Shown here in pieces: positions 1 to 10,108 of a stretch of 54,236 bases of DNA. Both the position numbers and the translations under genes were made by a program. The stretch is from Chromera velia (taxonomy: Eukaryota > Sar > Chromeraceae): positions 1 through 54,236 of the forward strand of contig JAHBMJ010000195.1 of the NCBI GenBank assembly GCA_018398765.1, given 5' to 3'. The notes below the pieces were generated by a model. That model worked only from the letters and a program-made list of their open reading frames with translations. It had not been told where the DNA came from and did no database searches. Position 1 is the stretch's first letter; each line of letters opens with the position of its first letter.

Positions 1-363
1 GGTAGTCTGGAGGGGGGAACTGTGTGCTGGTGGGAGGGGGGATACTTTGGCCGGGGGGACACTGGGGGGGGGGAGGGGGAATCAGAGGGGAGCGTGGGGA
101 CGGGTGGTATGGGTGGGTACCGTGGCTCCTCCCTGGTGCATGGAGGGCATGGCATATGTGGTCACCGGGGGGGGGACTCTGATGGAATGTTTGAGGGTTC
201 GGGTACTGAGGGGGGGCATCTGGATGTTGGTTCCGGGGGGGATTCTGGAGGGAGCTGCGTTGACTTTGGGGGGTCAGTGGATGAAGAGAATGAGTCTGGG
301 TCCGAGTCGTCAGAGGGAGAGGAGGGAGGGGAGGACGATGGAGATGCAGACTCTGACGATTGA
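1..363 (+). CDS. 3' end of a Gly-rich, acidic-tailed ORF (partial)
   Basis: The frame is open from the first base of the window to a TGA at 361-363, so this would be the C-terminal 120 residues of a gene entering from the left. The composition is extreme: Gly-rich, with scattered aromatic and His residues, then a run of Asp, Glu and Ser up to the stop. No domain is recognisable. The G-rich strand alone could keep this frame open, so coding status is uncertain. An antisense frame (162-377) is Pro/Ser-rich and looks like its shadow. AT content rises sharply right after the stop, which fits the end of a gene. Confidence 0.35.
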   Translation, partial: GSLEGGTVCWWEGGYFGRGDTGGGEGESEGSVGTGGMGGYRGSSLVHGGHGICGHRGGDSDGMFEGSGTEGGHLDVGSGGDSGGSCVDFGGSVDEENESGSESSEGEEGGEDDGDADSDD

Positions 364-670
364 AAAATGTGCACCAAATTCTGCTAAAATATTTTGAGGA
401 GTCTTTTACCACAAATTTTTTGTATGACGAGTTTCTTACTATTTCTTAGCTGCATGTTTATATAAGTTAATTTTGATTTACGAACAGAGGATAACTCAAA
501 TATATATTTATTTGATATTTATTTGAATTTATTTTACTATAATCAGCTTAGGTCTAAATCTAGTTTCAAATTTAAGCTTTCTCTCATTATAATTTATTGA
601 TACCAAGAGTGAGCCAGACGTGCTTGGAACAGATCTCAAATGCATTTCCCCCCTTGGTGCGCGGTATAAT

Positions 671-975
671 CTAGGGGTTATTTTCAAAAAAAAAAAAGTG
701 GTCCCCAGGACAAATTTATTTTTATTTTTTTTGCTTTTCAATGATAATCTCCATCAAGATATAACAAGCATATGCAACACCTTGCAACACAAAAGCAACA
801 GTTGTATAACAGTGCAACAACATTTATTTATCATTATAATAAAGAAACAATAGTATAACAATACTTAAATAACACTTGTTGATTCGTGCAACACATAATG
901 TTTTAGTTTGACATCAGAAAAAAAAAAGAAAGTGAAAATGACCATTTTTTTTTTATTTATTTAAATAACCCCTAG
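671..975. mobile_element. MITE-like element with CTAGGGG terminal inverted repeats
   Basis: The left end reads CTAGGGGTTATTT followed by an A-run and GTGGTC. The right end (957-975) is its inverse, with the A-run and TGGTC again in the same relative order. The flanking 8-mers ggtataat (663-670) and gggacaat (976-983) match at 6 of 8 positions and may be a worn target duplication. The interior is AT-rich with several gcaacac words and has no ORF of note. Non-autonomous DNA transposon is an inference. Confidence 0.5.
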
Positions 976-1195
976 GGGACAATAGATATTAATAGATGAA
1001 AACTAGGTTGGATTCCGTTGGAACACTCAGTTAAAACAATGTACAAGCTAGGATAAACGCGGCAGACTGAGCGTGGTTAGCCGGCGCGCCGGTATGCGGC
1101 CTCCTAGGTGGCCTCATGCTTCTACTAGCTCGATCGTGCGCCCGCGCACGCGGCCCTCCCTGGCCGGGCGCCACTGCATGAAACTAGGTATCAAG

Positions 1196-1775
1196 CTAGG
1201 CGTCGGCTAAAGAAGAAAAAAAAAAAACATCCCTCCAAATCCTAGCTAGCTTTACTTTTTTTTTTTCTTTTTTTCTTTTTCAGTTAAACAACTGTTTTTC
1301 AAATGTTGCGCAGGTGTTGTTCATGTGTTGCATAACCGTTGTTAAGTGTTGTTGAGGGTAAAAAACTAGGTATGATATGTGAAGTTATTTTTATAATAAA
1401 GCCCGACCCAAAACTTTAAACTTTAAAACTTTTTTAACTTTATTATAGTCTTTATAACTTTAGAACTAAGACGCTCTTAGTAAGAGACGCTTTACTTTAA
1501 CGATTTTTTTTCACATTTTTTACCAGGGGAATTTTACCTTTTCATAACTTCTAAAAATCTGTACCCAGTATTACCCACAAACTTTTAAAAATTCTTTTAA
1601 AGTGAATTTCAAAAGTTTTATTTCATAATCCATGGTCTGAAATCAGATTTTAAACTTTATTTCACTTAATTTAAAAATTTACATATCACACCTAGGTGAA
1701 AAAGTAAAAAAGAAAGGAAAAAAAAAAGATGTCCTCAGATCGCTTATTTATTTTTTTTTTTTAGCTGACGCCTAG
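1196..1775. mobile_element. MITE-like element with CTAGGCGTC inverted repeats and 8-bp target duplication
   Basis: The left terminus is CTAGGCGTCGGCTAAA and the right terminus (1760-1775) is the inverse with one change. Both are followed inward by A/T homopolymer. The identical 8-mer gtatcaag lies on both sides (1188-1195 and 1776-1783), a textbook target-site duplication. An 8-bp duplication suggests a hAT-like or related DNA transposon source. A second element (1366-1695) sits inside this one, so this is the older insertion. Confidence 0.68.
1366..1695. mobile_element. Nested MITE with ~70-bp degenerate inverted repeats, copy 1
   Basis: The ends read CTAGGTATGATATGTGAAG and, inverted, CTAGGTGTGATATGTAAAT. 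Inward similarity continues through the ttataataaag / gtgaaataaag words. The interior is built from repeated aactttaaa motifs and has no ORF. The flanks ggtaaaaa and gtgaaaaa match at 6 of 8. A related element with the same termini lies at 14467-14724, which makes this a small family. Confidence 0.65.
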
Positions 1776-1840
1776 GTATCAAGATAGACTAATAATGCCC
1801 TGCTAGCTCTGGTGACAGATAGACATAGCGGGAAGGCCTT

Positions 1841-1893
1841 AGGGCGGAACATATCAATCAATCAATCAATCATTCAATCAATCAATCAATCAA
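1841..1893. repeat. ATCA microsatellite, left member of a direct repeat pair
   Basis: The word agggcggaacatatcaatca begins here and continues as ATCA tetranucleotides to about 1893. The same word and microsatellite recur at 3798-3836. The two copies bracket the ankyrin pseudogene. Confidence 0.65.
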
Positions 1894-2439
1894 AACTGTG
1901 ACTTAAAGACAAAATGGCTTTGTAGTTATTGATAATTGTCTTCAAAACACGTATTGAAGCCTACTAAGAATCACGTACACTTTTGAAATTTATAAAAATA
2001 ATCCTAGAAATAATCAAAATATTCAATCATAAATTCATAATCAATCAACTTCTGACAAAAGTGATTATATTTAATCAAATATGATTAGACAGCCTTGTAT
2101 AAACTCGACTAAAAACTCGATCGATCTACTAAAATCACAGCTAAAATCTTATAAACTTCTATAAGAATCATATAGGATAACCTGGATAAGATCCAACCTT
2201 ATAATCCTGTAAATGCTCCTCTTTACGTAGCTCTTCACTCAAGCTCTTGAATGCTCTGCCCTCCATCCCCCCCCCCTCCCTCATTCCCACGTTTCTTCAC
2301 TCTTTTTTCTGCCCCTTTGCACGAAGAGTCCTGATCTCCTCTGCTATCTCCTCCCTCTGTTCTTGCTAGGTTTTACAGAGAAAATACGCGATCTGGGGCT
2401 CCTTCCCTAGCTCATCATTAAGCTCCTCCCCCTGCCATT
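1894..2439. other. AT-rich spacer without a recognised gene
   Basis: The sequence is rich in aatcaa words and short A/T runs, then turns pyrimidine-rich (2245-2370). No ORF of convincing composition was seen on either strand. Confidence 0.5.
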
Positions 2440-3790
2440 TAACAAAATGGGAGGCCCAGAAGAAAAGAGGCCGACCCGCATCGTCCTCTGCATTCACATC
2501 GATGCCGCGAGACAGGAGTGCTCATGCTATCTGCACCTGGTTGCTCTCGTACCATGGCAGACGGTCTGTCGGCCAAGGCTGTGCACACAGCAGGTGAAGC
2601 ACGGAGGCTTCTTGCAAGTTTACTGTGTGGCACGTTGGCACCGTTGTTAAGGAGATAGTTAACGATGGGTGGTGCTGTGTACTACACAGCCAGGTGGAGG
2701 GGAGTGGTGCCATCTGAAGCGACGGCATTCACATCCGCCCCAGCCTCGACCAAAGCTTACGCAATGTCGAGATCGGGCTCCGTCATCTTGTTGTGGGTGT
2801 TGATCCGTACGAATTCATTGTCGAATGACTCGAATCCGTGTCCGATCTGATGGAGGGGCGTGAGCCCCTGCACGCTCCGGTCACGTCTCCAGAGGAAGTG
2901 GCCGTATTTGTGTGCATTCTACTGATTCACATCAGCACCACGCGAGATGAGGAGACGCACGACCTCGTGCTGGTTTCTCCTGACGGCGTAAGTCAGTTCA
3001 GACTTACCGTTTTCATCGAGAGCATCTCTGTTAAGACCGTGGTCAAGAAAGAACTCAACCAGGTCAACAGAGCCCCAGTAGGATGCGTAATGAAGCAGCG
3101 GCTCTCCGCCCTCTTCCACATGGTGGACGTACGCCCCTTAAGAGACACGCCCCTTGAGAGACAAAGAAGCGTACCGTGTCAACAATGTCACGAATCTCTT
3201 GAGGAGAATGCCGTTCCCTGCTCCCGTAGCATAAACTTCACAAAAGCGTCATCCCCTACACCTGAGGCCTCTCTGCACCCTCGAGCACAAAGAGTGTCAC
3301 CATTCCCCACTGCTTTTTTCTTGCGGCGAATACCACTAACTGCTCAAACCACTTCACGCCTGCACGCACCAGGACTCTGGCTACATCTAGATTCTTCTTG
3401 GAGACAGCCCGCCATAGTGACTTAGTGGCCACTTTTGCCCCCGCACTCACGAAAATATTCACAGCCTCTAGATTCTCAGTCGAGACCGCGCGCTCTAGCG
3501 CTGCCTCCTTCTCTTCATTAAGCCCAGAGGACACAGCATCCACATCGGCACCGGCCTCCAACAACATTTTCAGCGTGGTGCTGTTCTTCAGAGAGTCTGA
3601 CCGGGTAAAGGCAGTCTTGCTGGTCTAAATCTCCTGCTGCCCCTGTCCTCAAAGCGCAAAGTTCTTCTTCATAATGCCATGTAAATCGGCACCTACACGG
3701 AGCACAAGGGCGAGGTCGTCTTCCTGCCTTGTCGTGCTGAAAGTGGCAAGGGCCTCTATAACCATCTCGGGAGAGACCGGCTGGTACTTT
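2440..3790 (-). pseudogene. Ankyrin-repeat protein gene, disrupted
   Basis: Reading right to left, several ankyrin repeat units appear in changing frames. Examples are LLEAGADVDAVSSG (near 3567), LVRAGVKWFEQLVVFAA (near 3350), LLHYASYWGSVDLVEFFLDH (near 3100), LLISRGADVNQ (near 2925), LVEAGADVNAVASDGTTPLH (near 2750) and LLSRGIDVNAEDDAGRPLF (near 2510). Between them lie in-frame stops (for example about 3650, 3620, 3256, 2919 and 2770) and frameshifts. Ankyrin repeats mediate protein-protein contacts, so the ancestral protein was probably a repeat-only scaffold. Introns could explain some breaks, but stops inside recognisable repeats argue for decay. No start codon is assigned. Confidence 0.75.
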
Positions 3791-3797
3791 TGAATCT

Positions 3798-3836
3798 AGG
3801 GCGGAACATATCAATCAATCAATCAAATCAATCAAT
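3798..3836. repeat. ATCA microsatellite, right member of a direct repeat pair
   Basis: The sequence agggcggaacatatcaatca matches 1841-1860, including the adjoining ATCA run. Confidence 0.6.
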
Positions 3837-4672
3837 CTGATCCTCTCACATATCGGTAAAAAGTTGTGATAAGTCTATTTTGCAATTTTTACTGTGCATC
3901 TGATCAAGTTCTCTCAAAAGAAAACGTTTGAATCCAGCTGCTTTGTGCGTAATTCGAAACAGGGCTCAAGAGTCGAGGGAGGAAAGATTTTTATTAATTC
4001 CCTTGGGGCTGACAGCCCATGTTCAGGCGCGAGAGGATTCCACCACTGCAGCGAGGGTATCTTTCCTGTACCTAAAAACACTCAGAACTCCACATAAAAA
4101 AGTGTCGAGGGAGTGAAGACCCTCCAGAAGGGAGTTTGGAACTTCAATCAGAACATTCTTTTTTTATTTCAAGAGACAGCTGCTTGGCTTGAACACGGAC
4201 AACGGCTACCAGTGAGAAGAAAAACGAAGTCACAGAACACATAATTATCAATAAAGAGTCTTTGCCTTGTCTAACGCAAGCAACCGATACGTAGACTTCA
4301 GCAGTGACAGAAAGATCGATTGTGTGCTCCAGTACATATCGTCTGGAGAATTCTGGAGATGTCTGGAGAACCATTGAAGAAATTTGGAGAACCGTTGCAT
4401 GGAAACTCCCGGCATGGCCCAGAAAGCGTAGCTGCATGAGGGGCACTTACCGAGACCGAGACTTACAAAGAGTTGAGGTGGAAGGCCTTGGATGTCGACG
4501 TACGTGCTGAATCTCCGATTAAAAAACTGCATGACGCACATAATTTTCATCATTGCCCCGGAAATATCGCTAAGAGGGCACTTAACAAAACTCGAACACT
4601 TCCGACTCCAGTTAATTCCGAGTCTAAAGTTAATTTCGCTTTCTAGGCCATTTGCATGGAGTGCGTCAGATC
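3837..4672. other. Spacer without a recognised gene; carries a repeated ~40-bp motif
   Basis: Overlapping ORFs of about 100 codons exist on both strands around 4144-4553, but none resembles a known family. The tract 4412-4450 (gcatggccc ... gggcacttac) resembles 4551-4590 and also 10605-10645 on the far side of the retrotransposon. Confidence 0.45.
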
Positions 4673-4677
4673 GATAT

Positions 4678-4997
4678 CGTCAGATTTCCTCCTAGACTAA
4701 GAACGTAGTCTAGTTGGAGATTTATCATACCTTACCTCCTTAAGTCTGTCAGTCAGAGTTCATTTCTAAGGACTCCATTCAAGCGATACCGGTGGACGAA
4801 GACTGTACGGCATGCTTCTATTTCTTTCTGTATTGCAAGTCTACTATTTTTTTCTCTGTATTGTCAGTCTGTCACTTAATTCTCTTAGTGCACTTAATTA
4901 ATGCCGGCCAGGCTTAGTATTGCGAAGTTAGTTTCCCAATCCCAGTTCTAGCAAGTTTGGTGGGTGATCAAGTCGCCGTACAGGCCACAACGTAACG
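4678..4997 (-). repeat. 3' LTR of the Ty3/gypsy element
   Basis: This is 320 bp, matching 10109-10428 with 16 mismatches by eye, 15 of them transitions. On the element strand it begins CGTTAC and ends CTGACG, an imperfect inverted pair rather than the usual TG...CA. Confidence 0.93.
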
Positions 4998-4999
4998 TG

Positions 5000-5013
5000 C
5001 CCTCTCCTCCCCC
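5000..5013 (-). other. Polypurine tract of the retrotransposon
   Basis: On the element strand it reads GGGGGAGGAGAGGG and sits 2 bp before the 3' LTR, where plus-strand DNA priming is expected. Confidence 0.85.
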
Positions 5014-5031
5014 ATGGCCTGTGCACCTCAC

Positions 5032-5310
5032 TTAGGCCGAAGCATAGAAATTGACAATCGCTTGTTTTGTATTCTTCAATGACGACAGGGGCTCCCATGA
5101 TGCGTCTTCCAATGGATATCCCCTCCAGAGAACCTTGTACTGCTTGGTCTTGCCCCTCCCTCGGACTACAAGGATTTTCTCGACTTCATACTCCTCCTCG
5201 GCCCAAGCGAGCATGCGGACAGACGGGGGGCGAGTCTCCCTACTCTGCTGACGGTAAGGCTTGCACAACGATATGTGAATGATAGGGTGCTTCCTGCTCT
5301 CAGCAGGCAA
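5032..5310 (-). pseudogene. Chromodomain at the C-terminus of the retrotransposon polyprotein
   Basis: The segment contains EYEVEKILVVRGR, then KQYKVLWRGY, then the hallmark DASWEP, and a final helix ending in NFYASA before the stop. This is the classic chromodomain pattern of an aromatic residue in the first strand, YKVLWRGY and the tryptophan of the SWEP turn. It is separated from the integrase frame upstream by one in-frame TGA near 5329, so the ancestral reading was continuous. In chromoviruses this domain binds methylated histone H3 tails and biases integration. Confidence 0.9.
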
Positions 5311-5328
5311 AACAACCTCCAGATTGTT

Positions 5329-6480
5329 TCAAGGCAGAATGGTCTCGACTTCGAATGGACCGAACCAAACTGAATCAAGCTTCCTAACATATTCCTCTCC
5401 CTTCCCCATAGGACGTGGCCACCATGTGCGGTGCACCAGGATGTAATCTCTTACTTGGATGTTTTCGGCGGGATGCCGACGGCGATTGGCGTTTCGGGTC
5501 ATGACTTGTTGGGCTGAGCGGAGTAAATCTCTCACTGCAGCGATCATCTGGCTGTACTCCTCCAGATATTCCCCTGTGTTGAAAGAAGGTTCGACTGAGA
5601 CTGGGAGATTGAGAGTAGGGGGGATAAGCGGGGACTTCCCACCATCAAGAGTGAGGGGTGCAAAACCAGTCCCCTCATAGACAGAGGAGTTGTATGCAAA
5701 CTTCACATCATACAGAAATTCAGACCACCGGGAGTGCTTCGTGTCTACCAGACACCATAAAGCCTCCTCAAGGGTGCGATTCATTCTCTCTGCGGCACCT
5801 GCTATATCGTGGTGCAATGCAGTCGCGAAATCGACTTCTGAACCGCTGGAGGCATGGAAGGTCTGCCAAAAGCGGGCGACAAAACGGGGGTCACGGTCGC
5901 AGACGATATGACGCTGGAAGCCTTTCTTGCATGAAACGTGCTGGCGGTAGATTTGCGCGGTCTCCTCTGCTCCTGCTGTACTGTGAGTGGGAATCAAGAC
6001 GACTGCCTTGATGAGCCGGCAAAGCACCATAAGAATCGCATCAAACCCCTCATCACTGGAAGGCGGCAAGTCAGTAAGGCGGTCAATGCAAATCGACTCC
6101 CAAGGGCATGAAAGGATAGAGAGGGGCTGCAGAAGCCCGAGGCGGGCCGCAGTGGGACTCTTGCTTCTCTGACACCGATCGCACGCACGAACAAAAGAAG
6201 CGACTGACCTCCACATCTTGGGCCAGTAGTACAATGACGCCACCTTCCGATAGGTCTTCCCCATCTCAAAGTGAGCAGCGTGCAGAGGGGAGTGCACCCC
6301 AGCCATCACAGTCCCCTGCTGAGATTTAGGGACATAGAGACGATTCCTCTCAAAATACAGGAGACCGGCGTGAAGCGACATGCCTCGCAAACGAAGGGCA
6401 AAATTAGGGGTGGGGGCGGGTGGGTACTGCTGTGACAGATGCTGAAGGACAGGGTGGAAGAAGGGATCGGCTGAGTATCC
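5329..6480 (-). pseudogene. Integrase of the Ty3/gypsy element
   Basis: An HHCC zinc-binding motif is visible: HAAHFEMG, then CDRCQRSK. The core keeps the three acidic positions in the expected contexts: D in ICIDRLTDLP, D in CDRDPRFVARFW, and E in GAAERMNRTLEE. A GPFEVETILP segment near the end matches the usual integrase C-terminus. A single-base insertion in a G-run near 6480 separates it from the RNase H frame, because the residues FLQEG continue in the other frame. A stop follows at 5329 before the chromodomain. Confidence 0.9.
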
Positions 6481-8161
6481 CCTCCTGCAGGAATGCATTC
6501 GTGAAGACCGTCAAACTCTGCAACTCCATCCCTACCCGAGACTGCTGTCCATCTCCCTTCCTAACTGGAGTCTGGCTCTCCTCAATCTCAGGAACCAAAT
6601 CGGGTAGATCAGCGTACTCTGCCCCTAAAGACCCAACGGGCTGGACAGACACTGGGACAGCCTCTGGCAGAGGCCTGGGACGTACAGGCAGACGCTGAGC
6701 GCAACCCATGCGAGAAAGCTTGGCGGAAGACGGTATAAGCTGCCGTGCGGCAGGAAGGTTTCGGGAAAGGGCGTCTGCCACAACGTTTGCTCTCCCTGAG
6801 ATGTACTTTGGAGTGATGCCGAGCTCCTGCATGAACTTAATCCAGTGTCGGACTCACAGGGAGCAAAATTCGAACGATCGGTGGCTAAATTTGTGAGGCT
6901 CTGGTGATCGGTCCATATTTCGGAGTCTGAAGACAGGAAGTGTCTCCATACCTTTACGAAATGCACAATCGCTAGAAATTCCAACTCTCGGACGGGGTAC
7001 TTGGCTTCCGTAGATGTTAGACAGCGGGAGCCGAAAGCAAGGGGGCAGTATCTCCTGGTTGCGCAGTCCTTTTAGAGGGCGACAGCTCTAATAGCTCCTA
7101 CAGACTGCAACACATCAGGTACCAGAATGACTGGCTTGCTGGGATCGGGGAGGGCAAGGGTGGCGTGCTCCTGTACTGCCTTCTTCAGCTCAGCAAACGT
7201 ACGTGACTGTGCAGTCTTCCATTCGAAGGGGACATTCCCCTGGAGGAGGAATGTGAGAGGCCCCACAAGAAACGAGAACCTCGGGACAAACCGGCGGAAC
7301 CAATTGGCCAGTCCCAGAAACTGGTGTAGAGAAGTGCGGTCTGTGGGTTGTGTGAACTCAGTGAGCCCTTGTATTTTCTCATGGCTCGGTCTGACCCCCT
7401 TCCCATCAACCACTAACCCCAAAAATTTCGCCTCTGTCCGAAGCCATGCGCATTTAGAGACCTTAACGTAGAGCTGGTGTTCCCTCAAAAGGGAAAGGAC
7501 TTGGTTGATGTGCTTGATATGCTCCTCCGGAGTGCGGCTAAAAACAAGAACATCATTAATAAACATAACAACACACTTGTTAAGGAGTGGTCTGAGCACA
7601 TCCGTGATGAGACGCATGCTGATAGAAGGTGCGTTACACAAATCAAACGGCATCACCAGCCATTCAAAACTGCCGTACCTTGTGACGAATGCCGTCTTCT
7701 CCTCATCTCTCTCCCTGATCCTTGTCTGATGGAAGTATTGCCGTAAGTCCAGAGACGAGAAAAATTTCGCGCCGTGGAGGCGAATCAGCAGCTCCTCTGG
7801 GTGAGGAATGGGGAATTTGTCGCGGACTGTAATCTTGTTGAGTCCCGTGAAGTCGATGTACATCCGTTGCGTCCTGTCTGCCTTCTGCATAAACAGGACT
7901 GGTACAGTATATGGACTTGTCGAAGGGCAGATGTGCCCTTTCTCGAGGTATGAGTCCAACTGCCGTCTCAGCTCATCAAGCTGACCGTATGACAGTCGGT
8001 AGGGTGCTCTCGCAGGAGGAGCGTGCCCTGCCTCGAGCTTGATCTCACACTCGATTTTTCGGTGGGGCGGGGGACCCGGAAGCTCGTCTGAGAACCGATC
8101 AAAATATTTTTCGAGAACCGGTCGGACGCTGAGCAGGACCTCTTTGCTCTGGAGGTGCTTT
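6480..8161 (-). pseudogene. Reverse transcriptase and RNase H of the Ty3/gypsy element
   Basis: RT blocks read in order: KGHICPSTSPYTVPVLFMQK, FSSLDLRQYFHQ, MPFDLCNAPS, then FIND at the catalytic YxDD position, so the first catalytic Asp has become Asn. The G of the usual MPFGL is also changed to D. RNase H follows with KYPVRELEFLAIVHF, then WTDHQSL, and after a frameshift near 6855, ISGRANVVADALSR. In-frame stops lie at 8161 (TGA, upstream of RT) and 7072 (TAA, between RT and RNase H). Each is one transition from an Arg or Gln codon. Confidence 0.92.
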
Positions 8162-8853
8162 CAGAATCCTGTGTAGGTCGAAGAATTGATGGGATGGTCA
8201 GGAAGGAAAGACGAAAGGGGCGGTGGGTCTCCGGGCTTACCGGCAGACTGTAGGGAATGCACCCCCAACGTATCACTCACCCCCCCCTTCCGCACTGCTT
8301 CGAGGCGGAACAGATACATATGGGAACTGGGTCTCTTCATCAGCCGATGGAGCTCTCTCTGGCTAAAGAAGTCCTCCCCCTCCCCTTCCGCCGGGTACTC
8401 CTCGCTGTCAAACAGGAGTAAGTCTCTCCCGGTTGGCAACTCACACGCGGGGATCGTGAGGGCCTTCTCATGGTAATATAAGATAGGAATGTACTCCTCA
8501 CAGAAGGGTATCCCCAACACAACATCGTAATCATCGTCCAGATCGACTACTGTGAGATCCAGAGGCGTGCTGAAGCCCTGGATACAGAGGGGAAGGCCTT
8601 TGACCTCCTGAGAAATCGGAAGCTACGGTCTCCCGTTCAACCTGCCCTTGCATGCGGTCGGCTCATCGAGATCCCAGAGAGTGAAGCGGTTTGACTCGGC
8701 AACGGAATGGGCAAAGAAGTTCGAATCTGCCCCAGGATCGTACAAACAGCGAACAGGGACCCCTGCCAACCGACCGTGGAAGCGGATGAGCTTCCCCGGT
8801 GCGTGGGAGGTTTTCATAGAGTAGTATCTGCGAAACAGGTAGCCGTTTTGCAT
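8161..8853 (-). pseudogene. Retropepsin-type protease region of the Ty3/gypsy element
   Basis: The stretch VPVRCLYDPGADSNFF corresponds to the D-S/T-G-A active-site loop, with Pro at the Ser/Thr position. The downstream LGIPFCEEYIPILYY matches the C-terminal part of a pepsin-like retroelement protease. A TAG stop near 8623 lies between the two. The Pro would be expected to damage the fireman's-grip hydrogen bonding, so this protease is probably inactive even apart from the stop. Confidence 0.8.
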
Positions 8854-10029
8854 GCCTGCATTCTGATTCTGCTGTCGCGACCCCTACAACCCCGGCAGGA
8901 AGTCAGTGACTGGGCGTGCGGCAAGCTGCCACATCTGCTGGTGCTGCATGGGTGAAGGTGCAAGGCCTGAGGGCACCACCAGACCCTGAGGTTGCATGAA
9001 AGGGTTGCTGACCCCCATATGCCTGAAATTCCGATTGTCAGGGCGGGGAGGGGCATTTCGATGCTGCTGTTGTTGCTGCTGAAATGACTGATATGGGAAG
9101 TTTTGGTGCTACTGGGGGAGGAGACGGTTGTTAGACTTTGGGCACCTGTTCGCCCGGTGGCCCTGTTAGTGGCAGCTGAGATATTTGTCTTCTCTGATGT
9201 GCCTCTGCACCTGCTCGTACGACAGCGCATATAGGTGTGACAATCTTTCTATTTTTATTGGTACAGGCCCATCCATGTTGCGCTGTTACACCGTATGCCC
9301 GCCCCCATCGGCGCGCTCGCCTCTGATCAATTGGTCTTCCTCGTCTGCCACTGTCATGACGGCCTCAAGTCCTGTGACTCTCCGACACTAGCCCCGACGC
9401 TTTACAGCGAGACGAATGTCAGTTGGCAATCCCCTGAGGTAGTCGTGTAGCAGGTCGGCTTCTGTGACATCCTCAATTTGCATGGCCTTCTTTATGAAGT
9501 CATCGGTGTACTTTTATACTGTCTTGTTCCCACATTTCATCGCTCAGACTTCCTCTCGCAAACATGTCTGAGCATTTAGGTCTTTGAATTTCTTCCTAAT
9601 CCTCTCTTTGAAATTCTCCCACCCCTGGAACGGCGTTCGAAGGTTTTTAAGCTCGTACCACCTCTGCAGGGGACAGGATAGATACTGATATGCTGCTTCG
9701 CATTTCTCAGCTTCCGATGCTCGCGATAAGCGAAGCCATCTCTCTATCGTACGGAGCCGATCTAGGAGTTGTTTGCGACTGCCTGCGTACGTGAACGGCT
9801 CTTTGGGTTTCAAATTTGACTTCACGACCGCTGGGAGGCTGTTCACCGCGGTGCCCTGTTGTGCTGTCACGACTGTCTACTGGTAGTTGATCAGCTCTTG
9901 GTGCAGCTGTTGATTCTGTTGGGTTAACTGCCCATTTTGGACCTGCAGTGCCTGGATCTCAGCTTACTGCTGCTGTTGAGTTTGAATGAGCTGCTGGATG
10001 AGCTCAGGAGTGATACTGGACAGATCCAT
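8854..10029 (-). pseudogene. Gag region of the Ty3/gypsy element
   Basis: A likely start ATG lies at 10029 (MDLSSITPELIQQ), followed by a Gln-rich coiled segment. The capsid-like core at 9544-9870 reads LLDRLRTIERWLRLS, then AAYQYLSCPLQRWYELK, then WENFKERIRKKF, which is the retrotransposon gag pattern. A degenerate zinc knuckle near 9160 keeps C...GHRANRC, but its first Cys appears replaced by Tyr and a stop interrupts it. Further stops near 9963, 9881 and 9110 are TAA or TAG where Gln codons surround them. Confidence 0.85.
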
Positions 10030-10096
10030 CCTGCCCGCACGTCAAACAACGGTTGAGAGGCAGAGCAGGGTCTCCCTGAGGTGGAGGACCGGGGCT

Positions 10097-10108
10097 CTCC
10101 TGCTACCA
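10097..10108 (-). other. Primer binding site, initiator tRNA-Met type
   Basis: Directly inside the 5' LTR the element strand reads TGGTAGCAGGAG. The first nine bases TGGTAGCAG are complementary to the 3' end of a tRNA-iMet of the CTGCTACCA kind. The zero spacing to the LTR confirms the LTR boundary. Confidence 0.75.

Noticed and set aside
4144-4553. Two ~100-codon minus-strand ORFs before the retrotransposon
   Set aside because: No family resemblance, no splice support, and they overlap a comparable plus-strand ORF. Kept as spacer.
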